This document shows positions 15,570 through 22,697 of a DNA stretch of 22,697 bases, in pieces (position 1 is the first letter of the stretch; each line of letters begins with the position of its first letter). The translations under genes were made by a program, and so were the position numbers. The stretch is from T3Sed10-241 sp036796255. Lineage in GTDB: Bacteria > Bacteroidota > Bacteroidia > Flavobacteriales_D > Cryomorphaceae. The stretch is taken from NCBI GenBank assembly GCA_036796255.1, contig DAIRDH010000054.1:1-22697 (forward strand), given 5' to 3'. The notes beneath the pieces are model-generated. The model saw only the letters and a program-made list of their open reading frames with translations, was not told the origin of the DNA and did not search any database.

Positions 15570-16805
15570 GTGTGGAGAATCGTCCTATGCGCCCTTGCCA
15601 TTCCGCTGCTGCCTTTGCAGGCGCAAAATCTCGTGCGTGTAAAGCAGGATGTGCTGGCACTGACCGACTCGGCCCTCCACGGCCGCGGTTATGTGCATGA
15701 CGGCAGCAACAAAGCTGCGCATTACCTCGCCGGGCGCTTTCGCGAAATTGGAATTGCGCCCATCGACACGGGCTACTTTCAGCCTTTTGTACTTTCCGTA
15801 AATGCCTACCCACAGCCTACCGGGCTCAGCTTCAACAAGCGTGCATTGCGCGAAGGCCATGATTACATAACCGATGCCTGGAGCGGGGTTTCGGAAGGGA
15901 CTTTCACTTTGCAGTATTTTGACTCCACCCATTTCCAGGGCAATGGAATGCCGACGCTAAGGAAAGGGCGGATCCCGGCTGTTTACCTGCAGGGTATCGA
16001 GAGTCCTGATGAAGCAAGCGCATTGCATGAATTCAAGCAGGTAGCGCTTGCAAGGGGGCCAGTCCTTCTCATCAACCCAAAAAAGCTGACTTGGGGCGTG
16101 GGACAAAGACGGTACAAGCATGCGCTGATCGAGGTTGACGCAGCTTCATTTCCGGAAAGGGTGAAGAAATTAAAACTAAAGGTGACACCCGAGCAGATCG
16201 ACTATACCGCCTTGAACGTGGTGGGAAAAATTGCCGGCGCGCGGAGCGACTCCTGCCTGGTAATCACTGCGCACTACGACCACCTGGGCCGCCTGGGCAG
16301 GGCGCTTTTTTCCGGTGCGAGCGACAATGCCAGTGGCACTGCCACCATGCTCGATCTGGCAAGCTACTTCGTGGAGCATGAACCTCCGATGGACATGTAT
16401 TTTATCGCCTTTGCGGCGGAAGAAGCGGGCCTGCTGGGCTCAAAATATTTTGTGGACAACCCTTTGGTGCCGCTGGAGACAATGCGCTTCCTCATCAACC
16501 TTGACCTGATGGGATCGGCGGCAGAGGGCATCACCATAGTGAATGGAAGGCTGTACGAGGAGGAGGTGGGACGCATGGGCGCCATCAATAAGGCAGAAGC
16601 TTATGTGCCCAAAATCAAGCTGCGTGGCAAGGCAGCCAACAGCGACCACTACTGGTTTGCAGAAGCCGGAGTACCTGCTATTTTCATCTACACCGAAGGC
16701 AATGTAAAGGCTTACCACGACGTGATGGATACGCCCGAAGCCCTGGACTGGGCCAATTACGAAGGCCTCTTCACATTGCTGCGTACCTTTATCCAAACTT
16801 TCTAA
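15570..16805 (+). CDS. Exported M28 family zinc aminopeptidase
   Basis: A 411-residue protein from a GTG start with a short signal peptide (MWRIVLCALAIPLLPLQAQ). An inserted region (about 75-215) of the kind found in PA domain-containing M28 peptidases precedes the catalytic domain. All expected M28 zinc ligands are present: His235 and Asp237 in ITAHYDHLG, Asp252 in GASDNASG, the catalytic pair Glu284-Glu285 in AAEEAG, Asp312 in INLDLMG and His383 in KAYHDVMDT. The active site appears complete. Likely role: release of N-terminal amino acids from peptides in the periplasm or outside the cell. It starts four bases after the preceding gene and ends seven bases before rsmI. Confidence 0.9.
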   Translation: MWRIVLCALAIPLLPLQAQNLVRVKQDVLALTDSALHGRGYVHDGSNKAAHYLAGRFREIGIAPIDTGYFQPFVLSVNAYPQPTGLSFNKRALREGHDYITDAWSGVSEGTFTLQYFDSTHFQGNGMPTLRKGRIPAVYLQGIESPDEASALHEFKQVALARGPVLLINPKKLTWGVGQRRYKHALIEVDAASFPERVKKLKLKVTPEQIDYTALNVVGKIAGARSDSCLVITAHYDHLGRLGRALFSGASDNASGTATMLDLASYFVEHEPPMDMYFIAFAAEEAGLLGSKYFVDNPLVPLETMRFLINLDLMGSAAEGITIVNGRLYEEEVGRMGAINKAEAYVPKIKLRGKAANSDHYWFAEAGVPAIFIYTEGNVKAYHDVMDTPEALDWANYEGLFTLLRTFIQTF

Positions 16806-16812
16806 TATCAAC

Positions 16813-17484
16813 ATGCCCAAGCTGATCCTCGTTCCCACCCCCATTGGCAACCTCGGCGACATCACCTACCGCGCACTCGAAGTGCTCAAGTCGGCCGATG
16901 TGGTGCTGGCTGAAGACACCCGAACCTCCGGCCGCCTGCTCAAGCACTATGACATCAACGTGAGCTTCATGCCCTTCCACGCGCACAATGAGCACCGCAT
17001 GCTGGAAAAGGCCCTCGACATGCTGCGCAATGAAAAGCAGGTGGTGCTGCTTACTGATGCAGGTACGCCAGGCATTTCCGACCCCGGGTTTTTGCTCGTG
17101 CGGGCCTGTGTGCAGGCGGGCATCGATGTGGAAACGCTACCCGGAGCCACGGCCTTTGTACCCGCCCTCGTCAACTCAGGGCTGCCGCTGGACCGCTTCT
17201 GCTTCGAAGGCTTCCTGCCCCACAAGAAGGGCAGGCTCAAGCGCCTGCAATCACTGGTTGGCGAGGAGCGTACCATGGTTTTTTACGAATCTCCGCACCG
17301 ATTGGTCAAGACTTTAATGCAATTTGCGGAGCATTTCGGACCGGAGCGGCAGGCCTCTGTTTCCAGAGAAATCAGTAAACTGCACGAAGAAACCCGCCGC
17401 GGAACTGTCAAGGAACTCGCCCATCATTTTGAAGCCCATGGCTGCAAAGGCGAGTTTGTGGTGGTACTCAGCGGTACTCAATAA
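16813..17484 (+). CDS. rsmI: 16S rRNA (cytidine(1402)-2'-O)-methyltransferase
   Basis: An SAM-dependent enzyme of the tetrapyrrole methylase fold that 2'-O-methylates C1402 in the ribosomal decoding centre. All family motifs are present: LVPTPIGNLGDITYRAL (6-22), LAEDTRTSGRLL (32-43), LLTDAGTPGISDPG (79-92), LPGATAFVPALVNSGLP (109-125), FEGFLPHKKGR (131-141) and FYESPHRL. At 223 residues it lacks the roughly 60-residue C-terminal extension of the E. coli enzyme but ends at a normal domain boundary (GEFVVVLSG). It closes the 14816-17484 operon. Confidence 0.95.
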   Translation: MPKLILVPTPIGNLGDITYRALEVLKSADVVLAEDTRTSGRLLKHYDINVSFMPFHAHNEHRMLEKALDMLRNEKQVVLLTDAGTPGISDPGFLLVRACVQAGIDVETLPGATAFVPALVNSGLPLDRFCFEGFLPHKKGRLKRLQSLVGEERTMVFYESPHRLVKTLMQFAEHFGPERQASVSREISKLHEETRRGTVKELAHHFEAHGCKGEFVVVLSGTQ

Positions 17485-17504
17485 GGTCTTGTAAACCTTC
17501 ATTT

Positions 17505-17516
17505 TGGCTTAAGCCA
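17505..17516. repeat. 12-bp perfect palindrome after rsmI
   Basis: TGGCTTAAGCCA is a perfect self-complementary sequence with no spacer, 20 bases after the rsmI stop. Lacking a loop and T-tract, it is not a classical terminator. It could be a protein-binding site or chance. Confidence 0.4.
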
Positions 17517-17540
17517 TTGCCTGAATAGACCAGGGGGGGG

Positions 17541-17557
17541 AGGCAGACCGTCTGCCT
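17541..17557. repeat. 17-bp GC-rich palindrome beside a G8 tract
   Basis: AGGCAGACCGTCTGCCT has 8-base complementary arms around a central C, and directly follows eight consecutive Gs (17533-17540). It has no T-run, so it is unlikely to be a terminator. Its arms share AGGCAG/CTGCCT with the element that interrupts the S74 gene at 125-145, which suggests a related family of small dispersed palindromes. Confidence 0.5.
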
Positions 17558-17625
17558 TGAAAACCCCACTTGAACAAATGATTTCGCATGTTGGAAATTC
17601 AAAACCAAAATCGGATTTTTTTCAC

Positions 17626-17633
17626 TACTTTTG
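17626..17633 (+). promoter_or_regulatory. -7 box (TACTTTTG) of queA
   Basis: TACTTTTG is an exact TAnnTTTG match, followed by CACCC, 39 bases before the queA ATG. It overlaps the in-frame TTG at 17631, which therefore cannot be the start. No -33 TTG lies at normal spacing. It likely begins the queA-ispD-phosphatase transcript. Confidence 0.6.
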
Positions 17634-17672
17634 CACCCGCTTTTTTCTGTCGAGCGACAAAACGGTAAGCCG

Positions 17673-18722
17673 ATGAAACTTTCAAAGTTCAAGTTCAATC
17701 TTCCCAGCGATTTGATCGCAAAATATCCAGCCAACAACCGTGACGAGAGCCGCCTTATGGTGCTGCACCGCAAGGATGGCAAGATAGAGCACAAGGTGTT
17801 TAAAGATATTTTGGATTATTTTTCAGAAGACGACACCTTCGTGATGAACAACACAAGGGTATTCCCTGCGCGCCTCTACGGCAACAAAGAGAAAACCGGT
17901 GCGACCATCGAAGTTTTCCTCTTGCGCGAGCTGAATCCCGAAACTTTGTTGTGGGACGTACTTGTAGACCCGGCGCGTAAGATCCGCATTGGCAATAAGC
18001 TATACTTTGGCGAAAACGATGAGCTCGTAGCTGAAGTGATCGACAATACCACTTCGCGCGGACGTACTTTGCGCTTTCTATATGACGGCACCCACGAGGA
18101 GTTCAAGAAAAACATTACTTCCCTCGGCGAAACGCCAATACCAAAGTACCTCGACCGCAGGGCAGAGAAAATTGACGACGAGCGTTTCCAAACCATATTT
18201 GCAAAGCATGAAGGAGCAGTAGCTGTGCCAACGGCCGGCCTGCACTTTAGCCGTGAGCTGCTCAAGCGCATGGAGTTGAAGGGAATGCACTTCGCTGAAG
18301 TAACGCTTCATGTGGGTCTGGGTACCTTCCGTCCGGTTGAGGTGGAAGACCTCACCAAGCACAAGATGGACAGCGAGCAAATGATGATCGACGAGAAGGC
18401 CACAGAGATTGTGAACCGCTCGAAAGACATGAAGAAGAAAATTTGCGTCGTAGGTACCACCTCTATGCGTGCATTAGAAACATCTGTTTCGACCGATTCG
18501 CGCCTCAAGCCTTTTGACGGATGGACCAATAAGTTCATTTTCCCTCCTTACGATTTTCACATTGCCGACGCCATGGTGACCAACTTCCACGAGCCGGAGT
18601 CTACCCTGCTCATGCAGGTAGCCGCCTTTGGAGGTTATGAGCATGTGATGAATGCATACAAAGTGGCCATCAAGGAGAAGTACCGTTTCTATGCCTACGG
18701 CGACGCAATGCTGATCATTTAA
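17673..18722 (+). CDS. queA: S-adenosylmethionine:tRNA ribosyltransferase-isomerase
   Basis: The enzyme moves and isomerises the ribosyl group of SAM onto preQ1-modified tRNA to form epoxyqueuosine. The 349-residue product starts at the ATG at 17673 (MKLSKFKFNLPSDLIAKYP, the standard N-terminus) and carries SRLMVLHR, FVMNNTRVFPARL, VPTAGLHFS, TLHVGLGTFRPV, VGTTSMRALE and NFHEPESTLLMQVAAF, ending YRFYAYGDAMLII. An upstream in-frame TTG at 17631 would add 14 residues but sits in the promoter. ispD follows after ten bases. No other queuosine genes lie in this window. Confidence 0.95.
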   Translation: MKLSKFKFNLPSDLIAKYPANNRDESRLMVLHRKDGKIEHKVFKDILDYFSEDDTFVMNNTRVFPARLYGNKEKTGATIEVFLLRELNPETLLWDVLVDPARKIRIGNKLYFGENDELVAEVIDNTTSRGRTLRFLYDGTHEEFKKNITSLGETPIPKYLDRRAEKIDDERFQTIFAKHEGAVAVPTAGLHFSRELLKRMELKGMHFAEVTLHVGLGTFRPVEVEDLTKHKMDSEQMMIDEKATEIVNRSKDMKKKICVVGTTSMRALETSVSTDSRLKPFDGWTNKFIFPPYDFHIADAMVTNFHEPESTLLMQVAAFGGYEHVMNAYKVAIKEKYRFYAYGDAMLII

Positions 18723-18732
18723 TCAGAACTGA

Positions 18733-19416
18733 ATGTCGGGGCGCGCAGTAATTATGGTGGCCGGTGGTACCGGCACACGCATGGGCAGCGCGACCGCCAA
18801 GCAATTTTTATTGCTCGCAGGTAAGCCCATCATTCTGCACGCCTTTGAAGCTTTTCACGCCTTCGATCCCAGTGCGCAATTCATACTCGTGCTGTATCCC
18901 GCCTTGCGGGAAGAGTGGAATCAGCTTGCGCAAAAATACCAGTTCACACTCCCCCATACCCTTGTAGATGGCGGCGCCGAGCGCTTTCACTCCGTGCGCA
19001 ATGGCTTAGCAGCGTTAAACAATGATGTTGAGCTGGTTGCTGTGCACGACAGCGTGCGCCCCCTGGTGGAGCAAGCCACCATTGCCCGGTCATTTGCAGC
19101 AGCGGAGGAGTATGGCGCAGCCGTTCCCGTGGTACCCGTCACTGATACCATTCGCCGGCAGCAGGGCGCGCTGAGCTTTACGCTTCCGCGAAATGAGCTG
19201 GTCGCCATCCAAACGCCCCAGTGTTTTCAACGCAGCATTCTTGAGTCGGCTTACAATGTCGATTTTGAAACCACATTTACCGACGATGCCTCGGTGGTGG
19301 AACGCAACGGGCAGTATGTGCATTTGTGTGAGGGCAATCGCGCAAATATCAAAGTGACCACCCCTGAAGACTTGCTCATCGGCGAAGCCCTGATGGCTGG
19401 CCGCAGCAACCTTTAG
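18733..19416 (+). CDS. ispD: 2-C-methyl-D-erythritol 4-phosphate cytidylyltransferase
   Basis: This 227-residue enzyme of the MEP pathway couples CTP and MEP to give CDP-methylerythritol. The nucleotide-binding loop MVAGGTGTRMGSATAKQF (8-25) supplies Arg16 and Lys23. AVHDSVRPLV (103-112) carries the metal ligand Asp106, and TPQCF, FTDDASVVE and ANIKVTTPEDL (204-214, Lys207) complete the active site. Its presence indicates use of the MEP rather than the mevalonate route. It sits ten bases after queA and 49 bases before the phosphatase gene, on the same strand. Confidence 0.94.
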   Translation: MSGRAVIMVAGGTGTRMGSATAKQFLLLAGKPIILHAFEAFHAFDPSAQFILVLYPALREEWNQLAQKYQFTLPHTLVDGGAERFHSVRNGLAALNNDVELVAVHDSVRPLVEQATIARSFAAAEEYGAAVPVVPVTDTIRRQQGALSFTLPRNELVAIQTPQCFQRSILESAYNVDFETTFTDDASVVERNGQYVHLCEGNRANIKVTTPEDLLIGEALMAGRSNL

Positions 19417-19465
19417 CCATTAAAGGGCGTAGGGGTATACCCGCTCCAATGCGGTTTAATAAGAC

Positions 19466-21571
19466 GTGACCCTTAAGCGTATCATTCTCCCCATACTTTT
19501 GCTGGTTGGCCTGGCCATTTTTGGCTTTGGCAGTGCCCGGCAGCACGTCACGCCTTCCATTGTCGAAATATATAAACCACTCGTCATCATCGGGGCAGTT
19601 ACTGACAGTGAGCACAACCTGAGCCACCGCAGCCTTGCCACCCTCAGCGACGATGATTTCAAGCACGTAGGCGATGTACCTACTTTCGGTTTTAGTTCAG
19701 CCCACCATTGGGTGAAGTTGAGGGTGTTCAATTTTGAAGACCGCAAGGTGGGGCGCATTCTCGAAGTCAACAATCCCATACTCAACAAGTGCAACCTCTT
19801 TGAAGTGAAAGGCCGCGATGCCATCCCACTTTATGAGGCAGGCGATGAGGGCAGGTTTAGCAAGAGGCCCATAGCCCACCTCAACTACCAGTTTCCACTG
19901 GAAATGGCGCCCAATAGCACCCGCGAATTTCTCCTTCAGGTCTCGTCAGGAGGCGAGCAATTGCAAGTGCCTCTTGGACTTTGGTCGGCGACCGAAATCA
20001 CCATCCGCGATGAGAAAGACCGCCTGCTGAAAGGCATTTACTTCGGAATTATCCTCTTCGTACTGCTTTTCAACTTGTTTATTTATGTGATTATCAAGGA
20101 GCGTTCTTCGCTTTACTACGTCACTTATGTTTTCTTTTTGTTGATGTTGCAGCTCTCGCTTGGAGGTTTTGCCTACCGGTACTTCTGGCCCGATTCGCCT
20201 TATCTGGCCAATATCGCCAACCCCTTCTTCGCATCGATGAGCATTTTTGCGCTCATCCGCTTCTCCCAGCTTTTCCTGCAGCTTTCTGAATTTTACCCCA
20301 AGCTCAACAAAGGCTTTACCTATGCTGGCTATCTCGTGGCGGTCAACAGTTTGTTGGCCCTCATCTATACACCATTGACTTTCAAGATCTCGGTCTTGGT
20401 GATCAATTGCATGGCCTTGCTGTTAAACATATTAATCATACCAACGGCCATTTTGATTGTCCGGAAAGATTTCAAGCCCGCGCGCTTTTTCCTTTTGGCC
20501 TTTGTGGTGCTGGTGATCAGTGTATTCTTTTTTATCCTCAACAATTTTGGGGTATTTCAGAGTGATTTCTACGCAGCGTACGGATTGCAGATTGGCTCGG
20601 CTGTAGAGGTGATTTTGCTCTCGTTTGCAATCGTCGACAAGTTTAAGCGCTTCCGCGAAGAGGCCTATGGCCGGCTCATCACCATCAACAACATGAAGGC
20701 CAGAGCCAATGAAGAACTGGAGAAGAAGGTAGTCGAACGCACGGAAGAAATCAATGCGCAGAAGGCTGTGGTCGAAAACCAAAAGGAAGAAATCCTTTCC
20801 AGCATACGCTATGCCGAGCGCATTCAGAAATCACTGCTGCCGGCTGAGCAGGAGATCAATAAACTTTTCGAAGAAAACTTTGTGCTCTTCCGTCCCCGTG
20901 ACATTGTGAGCGGCGATTTCTATTGGTTTGGAGAAACAAGCGACGAAAATCCATGGCTGGGCGGATCGAAGTGGCGGCTCTTTGCGGCTGTCGATTGCAC
21001 AGGCCATGGCGTTCCGGGTGCATTGATGAGCATACTGGGCCACAACGGACTGGACAGGTGCGTAAACCATCCCCAGGTGCAAAGCCCTGCTGATGCGTTG
21101 CAGTTCATCAACAACGAAATCGTCCGGAACCTTCAGCAGGATAAGTATGAAGGAGCCGTAAAAGATGGCATGGACATGGTGCTCTGCGCCTACAATCCAG
21201 ACCAACGCAAAATCGTATTTGCCGGAGCCAAAAACAACCTTTACATTTTCCGAAAGGGTGAATTTATTGAAATCAAGGGTGACCGCATTTCAATTGGCCA
21301 GGACTTTATGGAAGGCGATGTCGCCTTTCAGAATCACGAGGCCACTCTGGAACCTGGCGATTCCATTTACACCTTCACCGACGGCTTCCCTGATCAATTT
21401 GGTGGAGCGCTCAACAAGAAGCTTAAAGCCAAGCCACTGCTCAGTATGATAGCCGAGCTCGCCCACCTCAGTATGCCCGAACAGCAGAAATTGCTCAACA
21501 ATGTTTTCGAAATGTGGCGGGGCGACAATGAGCAGATCGACGATGTGTGCATGCTCGGCATCCGCGTGTGA
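19466..21571 (+). CDS. Membrane sensor phosphatase: 7TM-DISM sensor with SpoIIE/PP2C output
   Basis: A 701-residue signalling protein from a GTG start. Residues 1-22 are an N-terminal hydrophobic segment. Residues about 30-178 form an extracytoplasmic 7TMR-DISMED2-type sensor (WVKLRVFNF ... GRILEVNNPIL). Residues about 188-393 are seven membrane helices (7TMR-DISM). Residues about 395-447 are a coiled coil (NEELEKKVVERTEEINAQK). Residues about 448-701 are a SpoIIE/RsbU-type PP2C serine/threonine phosphatase starting SIRYAERIQKSLLP. It has metal-ligand aspartates in SGDFYWFG (Asp484) and AAVDCTGHGVPGALMS (Asp510), plus GDSIYTFTDGFPDQFGG and EQIDDVCML near the end. Such proteins usually dephosphorylate anti-sigma antagonist (STAS) partners, but no STAS or anti-sigma kinase gene is nearby. 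The input signal is unknown. It probably shares the queA-ispD transcript. Confidence 0.92.
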   Translation: MTLKRIILPILLLVGLAIFGFGSARQHVTPSIVEIYKPLVIIGAVTDSEHNLSHRSLATLSDDDFKHVGDVPTFGFSSAHHWVKLRVFNFEDRKVGRILEVNNPILNKCNLFEVKGRDAIPLYEAGDEGRFSKRPIAHLNYQFPLEMAPNSTREFLLQVSSGGEQLQVPLGLWSATEITIRDEKDRLLKGIYFGIILFVLLFNLFIYVIIKERSSLYYVTYVFFLLMLQLSLGGFAYRYFWPDSPYLANIANPFFASMSIFALIRFSQLFLQLSEFYPKLNKGFTYAGYLVAVNSLLALIYTPLTFKISVLVINCMALLLNILIIPTAILIVRKDFKPARFFLLAFVVLVISVFFFILNNFGVFQSDFYAAYGLQIGSAVEVILLSFAIVDKFKRFREEAYGRLITINNMKARANEELEKKVVERTEEINAQKAVVENQKEEILSSIRYAERIQKSLLPAEQEINKLFEENFVLFRPRDIVSGDFYWFGETSDENPWLGGSKWRLFAAVDCTGHGVPGALMSILGHNGLDRCVNHPQVQSPADALQFINNEIVRNLQQDKYEGAVKDGMDMVLCAYNPDQRKIVFAGAKNNLYIFRKGEFIEIKGDRISIGQDFMEGDVAFQNHEATLEPGDSIYTFTDGFPDQFGGALNKKLKAKPLLSMIAELAHLSMPEQQKLLNNVFEMWRGDNEQIDDVCMLGIRV

Positions 21572-21613
21572 TCATCGCCAGCGTCAATCTGGATGAAACC
21601 ACCGTAGCTTCCG

Positions 21614-21621
21614 TATCTTTG
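21614..21621 (+). promoter_or_regulatory. -7 box (TATCTTTG) immediately before rlmN
   Basis: TATCTTTG is an exact TAnnTTTG match ending only four bases (CAGC) before the rlmN ATG at 21626. With usual spacing from this box, transcription would begin at or next to the start codon, implying a leaderless or almost leaderless mRNA. No -33 TTG is evident. It provides rlmN with a promoter separate from the phosphatase gene upstream. Confidence 0.5.
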
Positions 21622-21625
21622 CAGC

Positions 21626-22678
21626 ATGGATTCCAAAATCGACATCCGCAAGCTCAGTCAAGGCGAGCTTATGACTGCCATGGAAGGGCTGGGAGAAAAG
21701 CCTTTTCGCGGCAAGCAGGTGCACGAGTGGCTCTGGGCCAAAAGGGCACGCACCTTTCAGGAAATGAGCAACCTGCCTGCCGCTTTTCGCGAAAAGCTGG
21801 ACGCCTCTTTCATCATTCGCACCATGACGATCGCCGATAAGCAGGTGAGCAGTGATGGCACCATCAAATACGCTTTCAGGCTGCATGAGGGCAATATTGT
21901 GGAAGGCGTGCTGATCCCGACCAAGAGCCGCACCACGGCTTGCATCTCATCGCAGGTGGGCTGCAGCCTGGCCTGTAAGTTTTGCGCCACGGGCCGGCTC
22001 AAGCGCATGCGCAACCTCGAGGCCTATGAAATTTACGACCAGGTGGCGGAGATCTACCACGACGCGACCATACTTCGCGACAAGCCCCTGAGCAACATCG
22101 TGTACATGGGCATGGGCGAGCCCTTGCTCAATTACGCCAACATGCTGGAGTCGACCATTCGCATAGCCGACGACAAAGGGCTGGGCATGTCGCCAAAGCG
22201 GATTACCGTGAGCACTGCCGGCATCGCCAAGATGATTCGCAAGCTCGGCGACGACGAGGTGAAATTCAACCTCGCCCTCTCGCTCCACGCGGCCAATGAC
22301 GGCAAGCGTGACAAGATTATGGCCATCAACGAGAGCAATACGCTTGAAGAATTGGCCGATGCGCTCAAGTATTTTCATGAAAAAACGGGCAGCCGCGTCA
22401 CTTACGAGTACATCGTATTCAAAGATTTTAACGACACGCTCGAAGACGCCCGCGAGCTTGCCGAATTTTGCAAGCACGTGCCCTGCAAAGTCAATATCAT
22501 CGAGTACAATCCCATTGACGAGGGCGAGTTTCAGCAGGCCGATCCTGAGAAGGTGGACGCATTTGCAGAATACCTGGAGAACAGAAACATCATCGTAAAT
22601 GTAAGACGCAGCAGGGGCAAAGATATCGATGCGGCTTGTGGCCAATTGGCGAATAAGAATGAGGCTGCGTTGAAGTGA
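21626..22678 (+). CDS. rlmN: 23S rRNA A2503 / tRNA A37 C2-methyltransferase (radical SAM)
   Basis: A 350-residue radical-SAM enzyme that methylates C2 of adenine 2503 in 23S rRNA, and in many bacteria A37 of some tRNAs. The 4Fe-4S motif is Cys113-x3-Cys117-x2-Cys120 (CSLACKFC). The two methyl-transfer cysteines are in the expected places: Cys338 in DIDAACGQLA, equivalent to E. coli Cys355, and Cys106 in TTACISSQ, equivalent to Cys118. Other family blocks are KPFRGKQVHEWLW, FCATGRLKRMRNL, NIVYMGMGEPLLNY, ITVSTAGI, NLALSLHAA and EYNPIDEGEF. The ATG at 21626 lies four bases after a -7 box. The gene ends 19 bases from the window edge. Confidence 0.96.
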   Translation: MDSKIDIRKLSQGELMTAMEGLGEKPFRGKQVHEWLWAKRARTFQEMSNLPAAFREKLDASFIIRTMTIADKQVSSDGTIKYAFRLHEGNIVEGVLIPTKSRTTACISSQVGCSLACKFCATGRLKRMRNLEAYEIYDQVAEIYHDATILRDKPLSNIVYMGMGEPLLNYANMLESTIRIADDKGLGMSPKRITVSTAGIAKMIRKLGDDEVKFNLALSLHAANDGKRDKIMAINESNTLEELADALKYFHEKTGSRVTYEYIVFKDFNDTLEDARELAEFCKHVPCKVNIIEYNPIDEGEFQQADPEKVDAFAEYLENRNIIVNVRRSRGKDIDAACGQLANKNEAALK

Positions 22679-22697
22679 ATTATTGGTTACAAGCGGC

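Noticed and set aside
17631..17672. TTG start for queA at 17631
   Set aside because: It lies inside the -7 promoter box, and the standard QueA N-terminus begins at the ATG at 17673.
19433..19442. GGGTATACCC palindrome before the phosphatase gene
   Set aside because: The hairpin would have three base pairs and no T-tract. No operator or riboswitch pattern is recognisable around it.
1..22697. CRISPR arrays, tRNA/rRNA genes, insertion sequences, phage or defence genes
   Set aside because: No regularly spaced repeats, cloverleaf-like segments, transposase motifs or defence-type proteins were seen. The S74 domain is of tail-fibre type but carries a T9SS signal and has no phage genes around it.

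Overview
The window is a chromosomal segment from a member of the Bacteroidota, probably a Flavobacteriales-like or Cryomorphaceae-like lineage. Four things support this. Two proteins carry type IX secretion (T9SS) C-terminal sorting domains. MurF and alanine racemase are fused. A DUF4271 membrane protein sits beside hemD. Several starts have Bacteroidota-type -7 boxes (TAnnTTTG) and little Shine-Dalgarno signal. The genus cannot be fixed from the sequence alone. No gap between genes exceeds 300 bases. I saw no tRNA, rRNA, CRISPR array or insertion sequence.

Layout. (1) 1-2144: a surface-type protein with a peptidase S74 (tail-fibre chaperone) domain, a coiled coil and a T9SS sorting domain. 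Its reading frame is broken by a 21-bp palindromic insertion at 125-145 that brings in a TAG stop. A bidirectional hairpin terminator separates it from (2) 2210-3388, a glutaryl-CoA dehydrogenase on the minus strand. (3) 3466-8782, plus strand: DUF4271 membrane protein, uroporphyrinogen-III synthase (hemD), RNase P protein (rnpA), an S41 C-terminal processing protease, and an O-antigen ligase/polymerase-like membrane protein. (4) 8819-14689, minus strand: a secreted S8 subtilase with FN3, GEVED and T9SS sorting domains, then (upstream of it) a thymidine kinase to MurF-Alr fusion operon with a one-base stop/start overlap. (5) 14816-17484, plus strand: a conserved uncharacterised acidic protein, an M28 aminopeptidase and RsmI, tightly packed. 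(6) 17673-22678, plus strand: queA, ispD, a 7TM-DISM/SpoIIE phosphatase and rlmN.

Most genes are housekeeping: heme synthesis, RNA processing and modification (rnpA, rsmI, queA, rlmN), isoprenoid precursor synthesis, peptidoglycan precursors and nucleotide salvage. They are interspersed with envelope and secretion functions. I do not see a self-evident new defence, mobile or biosynthetic system. The observations most worth checking are the palindromic insertion that breaks the S74 gene, the subtilase with Glu at the catalytic Asp position, the S74 domain placed upstream of the T9SS sorting signal, and the apparently leaderless rlmN promoter.
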